Of a stretch of 12,401 nt of DNA, positions 1-6,381 are shown piece after piece (positions within the stretch are counted from its first letter, which is position 1; every line of letters starts with the position of its first letter). The stretch lies in the NCBI GenBank assembly GCA_022865555.1, contig JALHTD010000358.1, positions 1-12,401 on the forward strand, given 5' to 3'. Below the pieces are notes generated by a model. It made no database searches, had not been told where the DNA came from, and saw nothing but the letters and a program-made list of their open reading frames with translations. Position numbers and translations under genes: made by a program. Origin of the DNA: Thermoanaerobaculaceae bacterium (GTDB lineage Bacteria; Acidobacteriota; Thermoanaerobaculia; Thermoanaerobaculales; Thermoanaerobaculaceae).

Positions 1-157
1 AGAACGTCTCGTCCCCGGCGACTTCCTCGGCGCTGCCCGGGTATCGGTTGGCGACCTCGGCGATCGCGAGGGCGCGGCGGGGGTGCAGGAAAGCGAGCGC
101 CGCCGCAGCCCCGAGCGGTTGGCTGACCACGGCCATGAACTGACGCCGGTCGAGCAT
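1..157 (-). CDS. Tat-type secreted protein, probably PLP-dependent aminotransferase class V / isopenicillin N epimerase-like (5' end only)
   Basis: Only the first 52 codons are in the window; the gene continues past base 1. The ATG at 157-155 has a good ribosome binding site, GGAGG, six bases upstream. The peptide opens MLDRRQFMAVV, a twin-arginine motif (residues 4-5), followed by an Ala-rich hydrophobic stretch (about residues 9-24) and a possible cleavage region near the ALA before residue 32. The export signal is seen directly. The mature start (EVANRYPGSAEEVAGDETF) resembles, from memory, the N-terminus of Tat-exported class V aminotransferases of the isopenicillin N epimerase type, where an acidic stretch and a Phe-Trp precede the PLP fold. 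No catalytic residue is visible, so the enzyme family is a moderate inference. The gene lies downstream of the pseudouridine synthase on the same strand with 110 bp between, enough for its own promoter. Confidence 0.6.
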   Translation of the reverse strand, partial: MLDRRQFMAVVSQPLGAAAALAFLHPRRALAIAEVANRYPGSAEEVAGDETF

Positions 158-179
158 CGCTGGCCTCCGTCCTTTCGGT

Positions 180-195
180 GGGATCCGGGGATCCC
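180..195 (-). promoter_or_regulatory. Small hairpin in the leader of the Tat-signal gene
   Basis: GGGATC (180-185) and GATCCC (190-195) form a perfect 6-bp stem with a 4-base loop, extendable by G-U pairs. It ends 11 bases before the Shine-Dalgarno sequence of the gene starting at 157. There is no U-run after it, so it is not a standard terminator. It could affect message stability or translation, or mean nothing. Confidence 0.35.
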
Positions 196-210
196 GTTCG
201 CTGCCGTCGC

Positions 211-228
211 TGTTCCGGAACATTCTAG
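211..228 (-). promoter_or_regulatory. Possible -10 element abutting a 12-bp perfect palindrome
   Basis: On the minus strand a TAGAAT hexamer (227-222, five of six to the sigma-70 -10 consensus) runs into the perfect palindrome TGTTCCGGAACA (211-222). The palindrome would lie around the transcription start of the gene beginning at 157, a usual place for a repressor operator. No recognisable -35 lies at 17 bases, so the promoter call is weak. The palindrome itself is read directly. Confidence 0.35.
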
Positions 229-267
229 CCCCAGCTCCCGGCGGGCGCGCGCGGTCGGCCCGTTCGC

Positions 268-1221
268 CTAGTGCGGGAGCACCGCCTCGGCAGGAGCGCC
301 GAAACCCCCGAGGAACGCCTGCATGTCGGCGGGGATGGGGGCCTCGATACGAAGCTGCGCGCCGGTGCGAGGGTGCGGGAAGTCGAGCCGCCAGGCGTGG
401 AGGAACGGTCGGGGGACGCCTCCCCCGCCTCCGTACAGGGTGTCGCCCGCTACCGGAAACCCTGCCTCGGCCAGATGCACGCGAACCTGATGAGTGCGTC
501 CGGTGAGCGGACGAATCTCGAGGAGGGAGAACTCACCGAGCCTGGCGAGCAGGTGCACCTCGGTGATGGCGGGCTTCCCGCCGCGTGCGACGCGAAAACG
601 CCCGGGGACCAGCGGGTCGTGGGAGATCGCCCCCGACATCTTCCTGGGGAGGGCATCCTGTCCTCCATGCACGACTGCCAGGTAGTGCTTGTGCGCGGCG
701 CCTGACCCCCAGATCTTCGTGAGGGCACGGGCGGCGTCGTGCTGGCGCGCGAAGACCAGCACCCCGGTCGTGAGGCGGTCGAGGCGGTGGAAAAGCAGCA
801 CCTCGACCTGTTTCCCCTCCCGTCCCGCCAACTGCATGAGAACTCTCTCGTGAGCGGTCAGCTCACCCCGGGCGCGCGTCCTGGGCGGTTGCGTCGTGAG
901 GCCGGCAGGCTTGTCCACGGCAACCAGCCAGCCATCCTCGTGGAGGATCGCCAGGTCAGGCTGCACCGGCGGCGGGGGGGCCAACACCTCGTCCCCGGGG
1001 ACGACGTCGAGCACATCGGCGAGGCGAAGGTGACGCGAGAGCACGCGGCTCGGCTTGCCGTTGAGCCACAGCCGGCCCTCTGAGACCAGCGCACGGACCC
1101 GCCGGCGGGGAACCCCGGCGAGCGCGGCAAGCCCCTGGTCCAGGCGTTGCCCGGCCAGCGCCGGGTGGACGACGTAGCGCACGACGCCGGGCCGCGGCGA
1201 GGTTGAAGTGGCTGGGATCAC
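268..1221 (-). CDS. RluA-family RNA pseudouridine synthase
   Basis: A 317-residue protein of typical RluA/RluC/RluD length that isomerises specific uridines in rRNA or tRNA to pseudouridine in the cytoplasm. The N-terminal part (about 25-75, RLDQGL then RRRVRALVSEGRLWLNG) is an S4 RNA-binding domain. The catalytic domain follows, with DKPAG at 103-107, the family motif HRLDR at 145-149 followed by TTG (catalytic Asp148), then LTGRTHQVRVH at 239-249 and GDTLYG at 259-264. All the usual motifs are intact. The start is GTG at 1221-1219 with AGGA about ten bases upstream. It starts 30 bp after the histidine kinase stops, on the same strand, so the two may be cotranscribed. Which uridine it modifies cannot be told from the sequence. 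A five-glycine run (264-268) is a minor oddity. Confidence 0.93.
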   Translation of the reverse strand: MIPATSTSPRPGVVRYVVHPALAGQRLDQGLAALAGVPRRRVRALVSEGRLWLNGKPSRVLSRHLRLADVLDVVPGDEVLAPPPPVQPDLAILHEDGWLVAVDKPAGLTTQPPRTRARGELTAHERVLMQLAGREGKQVEVLLFHRLDRLTTGVLVFARQHDAARALTKIWGSGAAHKHYLAVVHGGQDALPRKMSGAISHDPLVPGRFRVARGGKPAITEVHLLARLGEFSLLEIRPLTGRTHQVRVHLAEAGFPVAGDTLYGGGGGVPRPFLHAWRLDFPHPRTGAQLRIEAPIPADMQAFLGGFGAPAEAVLPH

Positions 1222-1251
1222 GTTCGCGTCCTGCGAGGCGGCATCGACCCT

Positions 1252-1953
1252 TCAGCCCTCGGAGCGAGCAGAGGTGGTCGTCGCCTCCCACGGGAGCACG
1301 ATGCGCGCGGTCGTGCCGGAAGAGTCGCTGGAGAGGTCGAGGCGACCGCCGTGGGCCTCGACCATCTTGCGGGCGATCGCCAGCCCCAGACCGGCCCCTC
1401 CCACGCGGCGCACGGCCATCGGTACCGCGAGCTTGGCCAGTACCTCGGGCGGGATGCCCTGACCGGCGTCCCGGACCTCGATGACGGCCCCGCCGTCGTC
1501 GCACCGCACGGTGGCGCACACCGGCGGCGGCGGCGTGGCGCTGCGAACCGCGTTGTCGAGGAGGGGCAGTATGGCGGAGGAGAGTGCGCGCGGGTCCCAC
1601 AATCCACGGCGGAGCTGACCTTCGGTCTCCACCCTGACCTCGAAGGCCTGCGCATTGGGGTCCCACCCGGACTGCAGCCCCTGCACCTGCTCGCGCAGCA
1701 GCGCGACGAGGTCCACAGAGGTCAGGGTGAGCCGGATCGGGCGCCCGAAGAGCAGCAGTTGCTCCAGGTAGTGCTTCAGGGCGTCCACCTGCCGGAGCAC
1801 CGCCTCGAAGTGGGCCTTGATCTCGGGCGCGGCGCCCGCACGCCGGATACCCATCTCGGCCTGGAGGCCCATGGTGAAGGCGTGGTTGCGGACGTCGTGG
1901 GCGATCTGGTTGACCAGGTTCTCCAGCGCCGTCTCGGACCCTTGCTTCATCAT
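1252..1953 (-). CDS. Small orphan sensor histidine kinase without input domain
   Basis: A 233-residue protein consisting only of a kinase core. The dimerisation/phosphoacceptor segment holds an H-box (AHDVRN at 18-23, His19) followed by coiled helices to about residue 70. The ATP-binding domain has an N-box (LLDNAV, Asn134), a G1 box (RDAGQGIP, 161-168) and a G2 box (GGAGLGLAIARKMVEAHGG, 185-203). There is no membrane segment, PAS, GAF or HAMP domain, so it is probably cytosolic and gets its signal from a partner protein. No response regulator lies nearby. The H-box has His where most HisKA proteins have Pro (H-x-x-R-N-P). Two consecutive ATG codons (1953 and 1950) could start it, but no clear Shine-Dalgarno sequence precedes them. 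The later Met28 would remove the H-box. It is divergent from the TetR gene and 30 bp upstream of the RluA-type gene. Confidence 0.88.
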   Translation of the reverse strand: MMKQGSETALENLVNQIAHDVRNHAFTMGLQAEMGIRRAGAAPEIKAHFEAVLRQVDALKHYLEQLLLFGRPIRLTLTSVDLVALLREQVQGLQSGWDPNAQAFEVRVETEGQLRRGLWDPRALSSAILPLLDNAVRSATPPPPVCATVRCDDGGAVIEVRDAGQGIPPEVLAKLAVPMAVRRVGGAGLGLAIARKMVEAHGGRLDLSSDSSGTTARIVLPWEATTTSARSEG

Positions 1954-1976
1954 TTATATGCTAGCACCGCCTTGGC

Positions 1977-2005
1977 TTGACATCCTCGGAGGCCTCGGTG
2001 AGACT
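1977..2005 (+). promoter_or_regulatory. Candidate promoter of the TetR/acyl-CoA ligase operon
   Basis: TTGACA at 1977-1982 is a perfect -35 hexamer. With a 17-base spacer the -10 position (2000-2005) reads GAGACT, which keeps only the A at position 2, the A at 4 and the final T. The -35 is convincing, the -10 poor. It lies in the 72-bp divergent region, and transcription from it would begin inside the palindrome at 2002-2021. Confidence 0.45.
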
Positions 2006-2021
2006 GAACGCGAGTTCACTC
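2002..2021. promoter_or_regulatory. Candidate FadR/TetR operator (imperfect palindrome)
   Basis: TGAAC (2005-2009) and GTTCA (2014-2018) are a perfect inverted repeat around GCGA. Skipping one C:C mismatch it extends by two more pairs, giving seven of eight pairs over 20 bp. Size and symmetry suit a TetR-family dimer. The TGAA...TTCA half sites resemble the Bacillus FadR operator consensus. It overlaps the -10/+1 zone and ends five bases before the first possible TetR start, so binding would block transcription. Autoregulation is inferred. Confidence 0.55.
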
Positions 2022-2025
2022 AGAA

Positions 2026-2655
2026 GTGGGGAGGAGCTTGCGGGGAGCGCTTGGCCAGAGGTCGCGTGAGCGCAAGCGCGGCGCTATCCTCCGCGCGGCC
2101 GTGGAGGTTTTCTCGGAGCGCGGCTACTTCGGCGCCCGCATGCGCGAGGTCGCGAAGCGTGCCGGCGTCGCGGACGGCACGCTCTACCTGTACTTCGAGG
2201 GTAAGGAGCACCTCCTGGTGTCGCTGCTCGAGGAGCACGCGCGGGCGTTCCTGAAGCGTGCGCGCCAGGACGCCGCGGAGTGTGACGACCCGCGAGAGAA
2301 GCTCCGCCGAGTCGTTGAGCGGCACCTCGCCAGCCTCGAGAACGACCGCGCGCTGGCGCGAGTCTTCCAGATCGAGCTGCGGCACTCGAGGAGGTTCCTG
2401 CGCCAGGTGGCGCGAGGTCAGGTCGCGGCGTACCTGCAGCTGCTCCAGGAGATCATCGAGCAGGGTGCGGCGGGAGGGTGCTTTCGCGCGGACGTGCCTG
2501 CCGAGGTGGCTGCACGGGCCGTGTTCGGCGCAGTGGACGAGCTGATCACCGCGTGGGTCCTGGCCAGCCGCCCGAAGCCGCTGGCCGAGCAGAGCGGGCC
2601 GCTGCTGCGGCTGCTCCTCGAGGGCCTCGAGGCGCACGAAAGGAGAAAGCGATGA
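2026..2655 (+). CDS. fadR: TetR-family regulator, FadR (YsiA)-like
   Basis: A repressor-type DNA-binding protein of up to 209 residues. The N-terminal helix-turn-helix domain spans about 20-65 (ILRAAVEVFSERGYFGARMREVAKRAGVADGTLYLYF read in order, recognition helix near 47-57). The C-terminal ligand domain includes FQIELRHS (114-121) and VFGAVDELITAWV (166-178). As I recall the Bacillus subtilis FadR sequence, it has the same features (GVADGTIYLYF, QLELRQS, FGTIDE..TTWV). That protein is released from DNA by long-chain acyl-CoA and controls the acyl-CoA ligase operon. Here the next gene is such a ligase, overlapping by ATGA, which supports the same role. The start is uncertain: GTG 2026 has no upstream Shine-Dalgarno sequence, while TTG 2038 follows a strong GGGGAGGAG but at very short spacing. 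Residues before about 12 are not conserved either way. Confidence 0.88.
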   Translation: MGRSLRGALGQRSRERKRGAILRAAVEVFSERGYFGARMREVAKRAGVADGTLYLYFEGKEHLLVSLLEEHARAFLKRARQDAAECDDPREKLRRVVERHLASLENDRALARVFQIELRHSRRFLRQVARGQVAAYLQLLQEIIEQGAAGGCFRADVPAEVAARAVFGAVDELITAWVLASRPKPLAEQSGPLLRLLLEGLEAHERRKR

Positions 2656-4433
2656 GTGAAACACGAACGCTGTTGGACGTCTTCGCGCTGTGGCGGGGCG
2701 GATCCCCCCAACCCGCGCTCGTGGACGCCCGCGGCGGCGGCGAGGTCCGCCTGCCCGCACCGGAGGTGGCGAGACGGGCGGCGGGTCTTGCCAAGGGTCT
2801 GGCGGCTCTCGGCGTCGGCAAGGGTGACCGGGTCGCGCTGCTCTGCGGCGATCGGCCCGAGTGGCACATCGTGGACTTCGCGTGCCTTCACCTGGGGGCG
2901 CTCGACGTGCCGATCTACCCCACCCTGCTGGCGTCGCAGGCCCGAGCCATCCTCGCGGACTCGGGCGCCCGCGCCGTGGTGGCCGAGAACCCGGAGCAGC
3001 TCGCCAAGGTGCTCGAGGTGCGGGGCGCATGCCCCGAGCTCAAGGACGTGCTCCTCATCGATGGCGATGCGCCGCCAGGGGTGCGGACGCTCGCTTCGTG
3101 CACGGTAGAGCTCCCCCAGAGCGAGGCGGATGCGTTCCTGGAGAGCTGCCGCCCCGGCGTGCAGCCGGAGGATCTCGCCACGCTGATCTACACTTCCGGG
3201 ACCACCGGCGAGCCCAAGGGGGTCATGCTGACCCACGACAACTTTGTGTTCGACGCATCCTCGGCGACCGGCGCCATGAGTTGGCCGACGACCGGCGAGA
3301 CGGTGTTGGCGTTCCTGCCCCTTTCCCACGTGCTCGAGAGGCTGGTGGACTACTGCTACTTCCTGAATGGTCTTTCCATTGCCTACTGCGGCCTGCTGGA
3401 GAGCGCCGAGGCGATGCGCCGCGTGCGGCCTCTGATCTTCACCGCAGTGCCGAGGTTCTACGAGAAGGTGCACGACCGCGTCCTCCACGAGGTCTCCGAG
3501 GGACCCAAGCTGAAGCAGTCGCTGTTCCGCACCGCGTTGCGGGTGGGCCTGGAAAGCGTGCGGACAGGCCGAAAGGGCTTTCGCTACAGGGTCTTCGACC
3601 TCATCGTCTACTCCAAGATCCGCGCGGCTCTCGGCGGTCGCATCCGCTTCTCCATCTCAGGCGGGGCACCGCTCCCGGTCTTCATAGGCGAGTTCTTCCA
3701 CGCGATGGGGATCAAGGTTCTCGAGGGGTACGGCCTGACCGAGACCTCGCCGGTGATCACCGTGAACCGGTTCGACGACTGGAAGCTCGGCACGGTGGGG
3801 CCGCCCTTGCCAGGCGTCGAGGTGCGCATCGCTCCCGACGGCGAAATCCTCACCCGCGGGCGACATGTGATGAGGGGCTTCTGGAACAAGCCGGAGGCCA
3901 CCACCGCGGTCCTCGACCCGCAGGGGTGGCTGGCGACCGGCGACATCGGCGAGCTTGGCGCCGATGGCTTCCTGCGCATCACCGACCGCAAGAAGGACAT
4001 CCTGGTGACGGCCGGCGGCAAGAACGTCGCGCCGCAGCCGATCGAGAACCAGCTGAGCGCCTCGCCGCTGGTGGAGACCGCGGTGCTCTTCGGCGACCGA
4101 AAGCCCTACATCGTGGCACTCATGGTCCCCAATTTCGAGGCGCTCGACGCGTGGGCCAAGCAACGCGGTCTGCCGGCGGCCGACCGCGCAGCCCTCCTCG
4201 AGCGCCCCGAGGTGGCCGCGGCCTATCAGGACGTGGTGGACGGCGTGAACGCGAACCTCGCGCGCTTCGAGACGATCAAGAAGTTTCACCTCGTTGTCGA
4301 GCCTTTCACCATCTCTGGCGGCCAGCTCACCCCGACCCTCAAGGTCAAGCGGCGGGTCATCGAGCAGCGCTTCGCATCGCTGCTGGCCGCGATGTACGAG
4401 GAGGGGTCCCCGGCCACCTCACCGGAGCGGTGA
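2652..4433 (+). CDS. Long-chain acyl-CoA synthetase (AMP-forming fatty acid-CoA ligase)
   Basis: A 593-residue adenylate-forming enzyme that activates fatty acids with ATP and CoA through an acyl-AMP intermediate, feeding beta-oxidation or lipid synthesis. The ATP/AMP motif YTSGTTGEPKG lies at 180-190, FLPLSHVLER at 221-230, YGLTETSP at 360-367, the ribose-binding Asp in TGD at 429-431, the hinge ITDRKKD at 443-449, and the C-terminal TLKVKR with probable catalytic Lys564. All are intact and the length is normal. The FLPLSHV, KKDILVTAGGKN and TPTLK motifs place it with the bacterial LACS/FadD15-type group rather than acetyl-CoA synthetase. The start is ATG 2652, sharing ATGA with the TetR stop, preceded by AGGAG (2641-2645). 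In-frame sequence further upstream is only the shifted frame of the TetR gene. Expression is expected to be controlled by that repressor. Confidence 0.95.
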   Translation: MSETRTLLDVFALWRGGSPQPALVDARGGGEVRLPAPEVARRAAGLAKGLAALGVGKGDRVALLCGDRPEWHIVDFACLHLGALDVPIYPTLLASQARAILADSGARAVVAENPEQLAKVLEVRGACPELKDVLLIDGDAPPGVRTLASCTVELPQSEADAFLESCRPGVQPEDLATLIYTSGTTGEPKGVMLTHDNFVFDASSATGAMSWPTTGETVLAFLPLSHVLERLVDYCYFLNGLSIAYCGLLESAEAMRRVRPLIFTAVPRFYEKVHDRVLHEVSEGPKLKQSLFRTALRVGLESVRTGRKGFRYRVFDLIVYSKIRAALGGRIRFSISGGAPLPVFIGEFFHAMGIKVLEGYGLTETSPVITVNRFDDWKLGTVGPPLPGVEVRIAPDGEILTRGRHVMRGFWNKPEATTAVLDPQGWLATGDIGELGADGFLRITDRKKDILVTAGGKNVAPQPIENQLSASPLVETAVLFGDRKPYIVALMVPNFEALDAWAKQRGLPAADRAALLERPEVAAAYQDVVDGVNANLARFETIKKFHLVVEPFTISGGQLTPTLKVKRRVIEQRFASLLAAMYEEGSPATSPER

Positions 4434-4549
4434 CGGCGCGGGGAGGACGGAGACGTCCCGTGCCGTGGAGGCGAGCTTCGGCCGCGACCGGGTCTCCCGA
4501 CCTTCTCAGCGCGCACCAGCGGTCACGCCAACCGTGTGGAGGGGCTGGC

Positions 4550-5500
4550 CTGCCCTCGTGGGTCGTCCCGATCAGCCTTCCCACGCCGTACCCGATCGGG
4601 CCGGTGACCATCTACCTGCTCGTCGGGGAGCCACTGACCTTGGTGGACACGGGGCCGGCAACCGCGGCGGCCTGGGACGGCCTGCGGCAGGCTCTCGCCG
4701 CGCGCTCGCTGCGCCCTGAAGACATCAGCAGGGTGCTGATCACCCACGGCCACCACGACCACTTCGGGCTCGCGCGCAGGCTGTCGCGCGTGGGGGCCGA
4801 GTTGCTGGCCCACCCCCACGATCGCCGCAACCTCGCCCTCGACCGCAACTACCCCATGCTCTGGCAGCAGCTGGGACGGGCGGGTCTCCCGGTGGCGGAG
4901 CGGCTGCCCCTGATTGCGGGCCTTCGCCTGCTCGACCGCACGGCCCGGCCGGTCGCCGATGCGAGCTGGCTCGCGGACGGCCAGGAGTTGCCGCACGAAC
5001 GCGCGTCGATTCGGGTTCGCCACATCCCGGGCCACACTCCCGGGCACGTGGGGTTCGAGCTCGGGGAGGAGGGGCTCATCATCACGGGTGACACCATCCT
5101 GGATGGCCTGACCCCGAACGCGGTCGTCGACACCGACCCCGAGAACCCGGGCCGTCCGTTCCTCTCGCTTGCCGCCTACGCCGCAACGCTGGCGCGCCTC
5201 GAGGCGATGCGGCCGCGGTTGCTCCTCCCGTCCCACGGCCCCTGCATCTCCGACGTGGCCGGCCAGGTGTCGGCGTTGCGGGAGAAACAGGCCAGGCGGG
5301 CCGCCGAGGTCCGAGCTGCCCTCTCGGCAGGCCCCTCCACGGTGGCGGAGCTGGTCGCGCGTCTCTTCCCCGGCGTGACCTTCTTCGGCATCTTCCTGGC
5401 TTTCTCCGAGGTGCTCGGGCACCTGCTGGAGCTGGAGCGGCAAGGGGGGGTACAGCGGGTCAGCGCACGCCGAGTCGAACGCTGGGCACTTGCCGGCTAG
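4550..5500 (+). CDS. Metallo-beta-lactamase-fold hydrolase (possible CTG start)
   Basis: A metal-dependent hydrolase of about 316 residues. Counting from CTG 4550, the metal motif THGHHDH is at 65-71 (His66, His68, Asp70, His71), followed by GHTPGH (His162), the bridging Asp181 in TGDT and SHG with His229, so the dinuclear zinc site is complete. The C-terminal helical region (about 240-310) resembles the winged-helix tail of LACTB2-like members. Substrate unknown; thioester or phosphoester hydrolysis is common in the family, and its place after an acyl-CoA ligase makes an acyl-thioester plausible but unproven. There is no in-frame ATG or TTG near the conserved N-terminus. CTG 4550 has GGAGG seven bases upstream and gives the family-like opening (M)PSWVVPISLPTPYPIGPV. 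The alternative, GTG 4430, overlaps the ligase stop as GTGA and adds a 40-residue Arg-rich extension. Confidence 0.88.
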   Translation: MPSWVVPISLPTPYPIGPVTIYLLVGEPLTLVDTGPATAAAWDGLRQALAARSLRPEDISRVLITHGHHDHFGLARRLSRVGAELLAHPHDRRNLALDRNYPMLWQQLGRAGLPVAERLPLIAGLRLLDRTARPVADASWLADGQELPHERASIRVRHIPGHTPGHVGFELGEEGLIITGDTILDGLTPNAVVDTDPENPGRPFLSLAAYAATLARLEAMRPRLLLPSHGPCISDVAGQVSALREKQARRAAEVRAALSAGPSTVAELVARLFPGVTFFGIFLAFSEVLGHLLELERQGGVQRVSARRVERWALAG

Positions 5501-6275
5501 CCTCCCCGGCGCCCTGGCTCAGGAGCTCGCCCACGGGCAGCGGCCGTAGGCCGCGCCGGTCGGTCTCGTCGAGCACGATGGGCAGCGCCTCGAGGAGCGG
5601 CTGATCGGCGCGTGCGCTGCCGAGGTGCATCAAAAAGATGCTGCCGGCCAGCGGCACTCCGTGCCGGGCCTCGAACTGCAGCAGGCGCCGGGCAATCCCT
5701 TGCGAGCTCAGGAAGCGGGAGGTGCCCGGCTCCTCCACCCAGTCCAGGGCGTCCAGGGAGTCCGTGGTGCCGTGCGTCCAGTCCACGTGCACGAGGCCCA
5801 GCTCCGCGGCCCAGGAGCGGATGGAGGCGTTGTGCTCGCCGTACGGTGCGCGCCAGAAATTGGAGGGCTGCCCGCCCGTGGCGGTCCGGATCGCCGTGGC
5901 GGCGCGCAGGAGGTCGTCCTGAAGTTTCTCGCGAGTGAGCTCCGGCTGGGTGTCGTGGCGATGGTTGGAGGCCCACGTGGTCAGGTGGGGGTGGCTGAAC
6001 GTGTGGTTGCCGATCTCGTGACCGTCGCGCGCGGCCTGCGCGAGGAGCTCGGGGTAGCTCTGGGCAAAGCGGCCGGTCACGAAAACGGTCACCCGCACGC
6101 ACCGCTCCCGAAGCAGCGCGAGCAGCTCGGCGGCGCCCTGGGCCTCGGCGTGGGCGTCGAATGTGAGCGCGAAGAAAGGGCCCACGCCCCGCACGGCGGC
6201 GACGTTCACCGCCGCGACTGCCGGGGGCCCGGCGGCGAAGAGAACCGCAGTCAAGGTCGGTGCGAGGAGGAGCAC
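5460..6275 (-). CDS. NodB-type polysaccharide deacetylase, secreted, with altered first motif
   Basis: A 271-residue carbohydrate esterase family 4 protein predicted to remove N- or O-acetyl groups from cell-wall or surface polysaccharide. Residues 1-22 form a hydrophobic, Ala-rich signal peptide, so it acts outside the cytoplasm. Motif 1 reads TFDA (38-41): the catalytic-base Asp40 is kept, but the usual second Asp, a metal ligand, is Ala41. Motif 2 HTFSH (His91, His95), motif 3 RAPYG (142-146), the tryptophan region VDWTHG (164-169) and the final LMH (His217) are intact. Related proteins with TFDGG exist, so the change may mark a subfamily rather than loss of function. The start is GTG 6275; an in-frame stop lies at 6314-6312 and there is no Shine-Dalgarno sequence. 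Its 3' end overlaps the convergent hydrolase gene by 41 bp. Confidence 0.87.
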   Translation of the reverse strand: MLLLAPTLTAVLFAAGPPAVAAVNVAAVRGVGPFFALTFDAHAEAQGAAELLALLRERCVRVTVFVTGRFAQSYPELLAQAARDGHEIGNHTFSHPHLTTWASNHRHDTQPELTREKLQDDLLRAATAIRTATGGQPSNFWRAPYGEHNASIRSWAAELGLVHVDWTHGTTDSLDALDWVEEPGTSRFLSSQGIARRLLQFEARHGVPLAGSIFLMHLGSARADQPLLEALPIVLDETDRRGLRPLPVGELLSQGAGEASRQVPSVRLGVR

Positions 6276-6281
6276 ACAGAC

Positions 6282-6311
6282 ATTGTACGTGGTGCAGCCG
6301 TGGGCTGAGAA
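6282..6311 (-). promoter_or_regulatory. Candidate promoter of the deacetylase, suggesting a leaderless message
   Basis: On the minus strand TTCTCA (6311-6306, four of six to -35) and TACAAT (6287-6282, five of six to -10) are 18 bases apart. The start of transcription would fall at about 6276-6275, on the GTG start codon itself, which agrees with the lack of a ribosome binding site. Inferred from sequence only. Confidence 0.45.
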
Positions 6312-6354
6312 TCAGCCTGGCGACGTCCTGCAGGCTTGGGGTCCTCGCGTACGC

Positions 6355-6360
6355 TACAAT
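6355..6360 (+). promoter_or_regulatory. Candidate -10 element for pgsA
   Basis: TACAAT (five of six to consensus) lies 21 bases before the pgsA ATG, giving an expected start of transcription near 6367 and a short leader. No good -35 hexamer is seen at 16-18 bases; the nearest, TTGGGG at 6336-6341, is only 13 bases away. Confidence 0.4.
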
Positions 6361-6381
6361 CCCTTCCGGACAGGCGACACG

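Noticed and set aside
2020..3488. Minus-strand open frames opposite the TetR and ligase genes
   Set aside because: They mirror two well-supported genes and have atypical composition.
2861..4430. Long plus-strand open frame running into the MBL gene, suggesting a fusion protein
   Set aside because: Upstream of about 4430 it is the shifted frame of the acyl-CoA synthetase, Arg- and Pro-rich with no domain. Only the part from about 4550 is a real protein.
4485..4505. CGGG-TCT-CCCG hairpin between the ligase and the hydrolase as a terminator
   Set aside because: The stem is only four pairs and no U-run follows; too weak to call.
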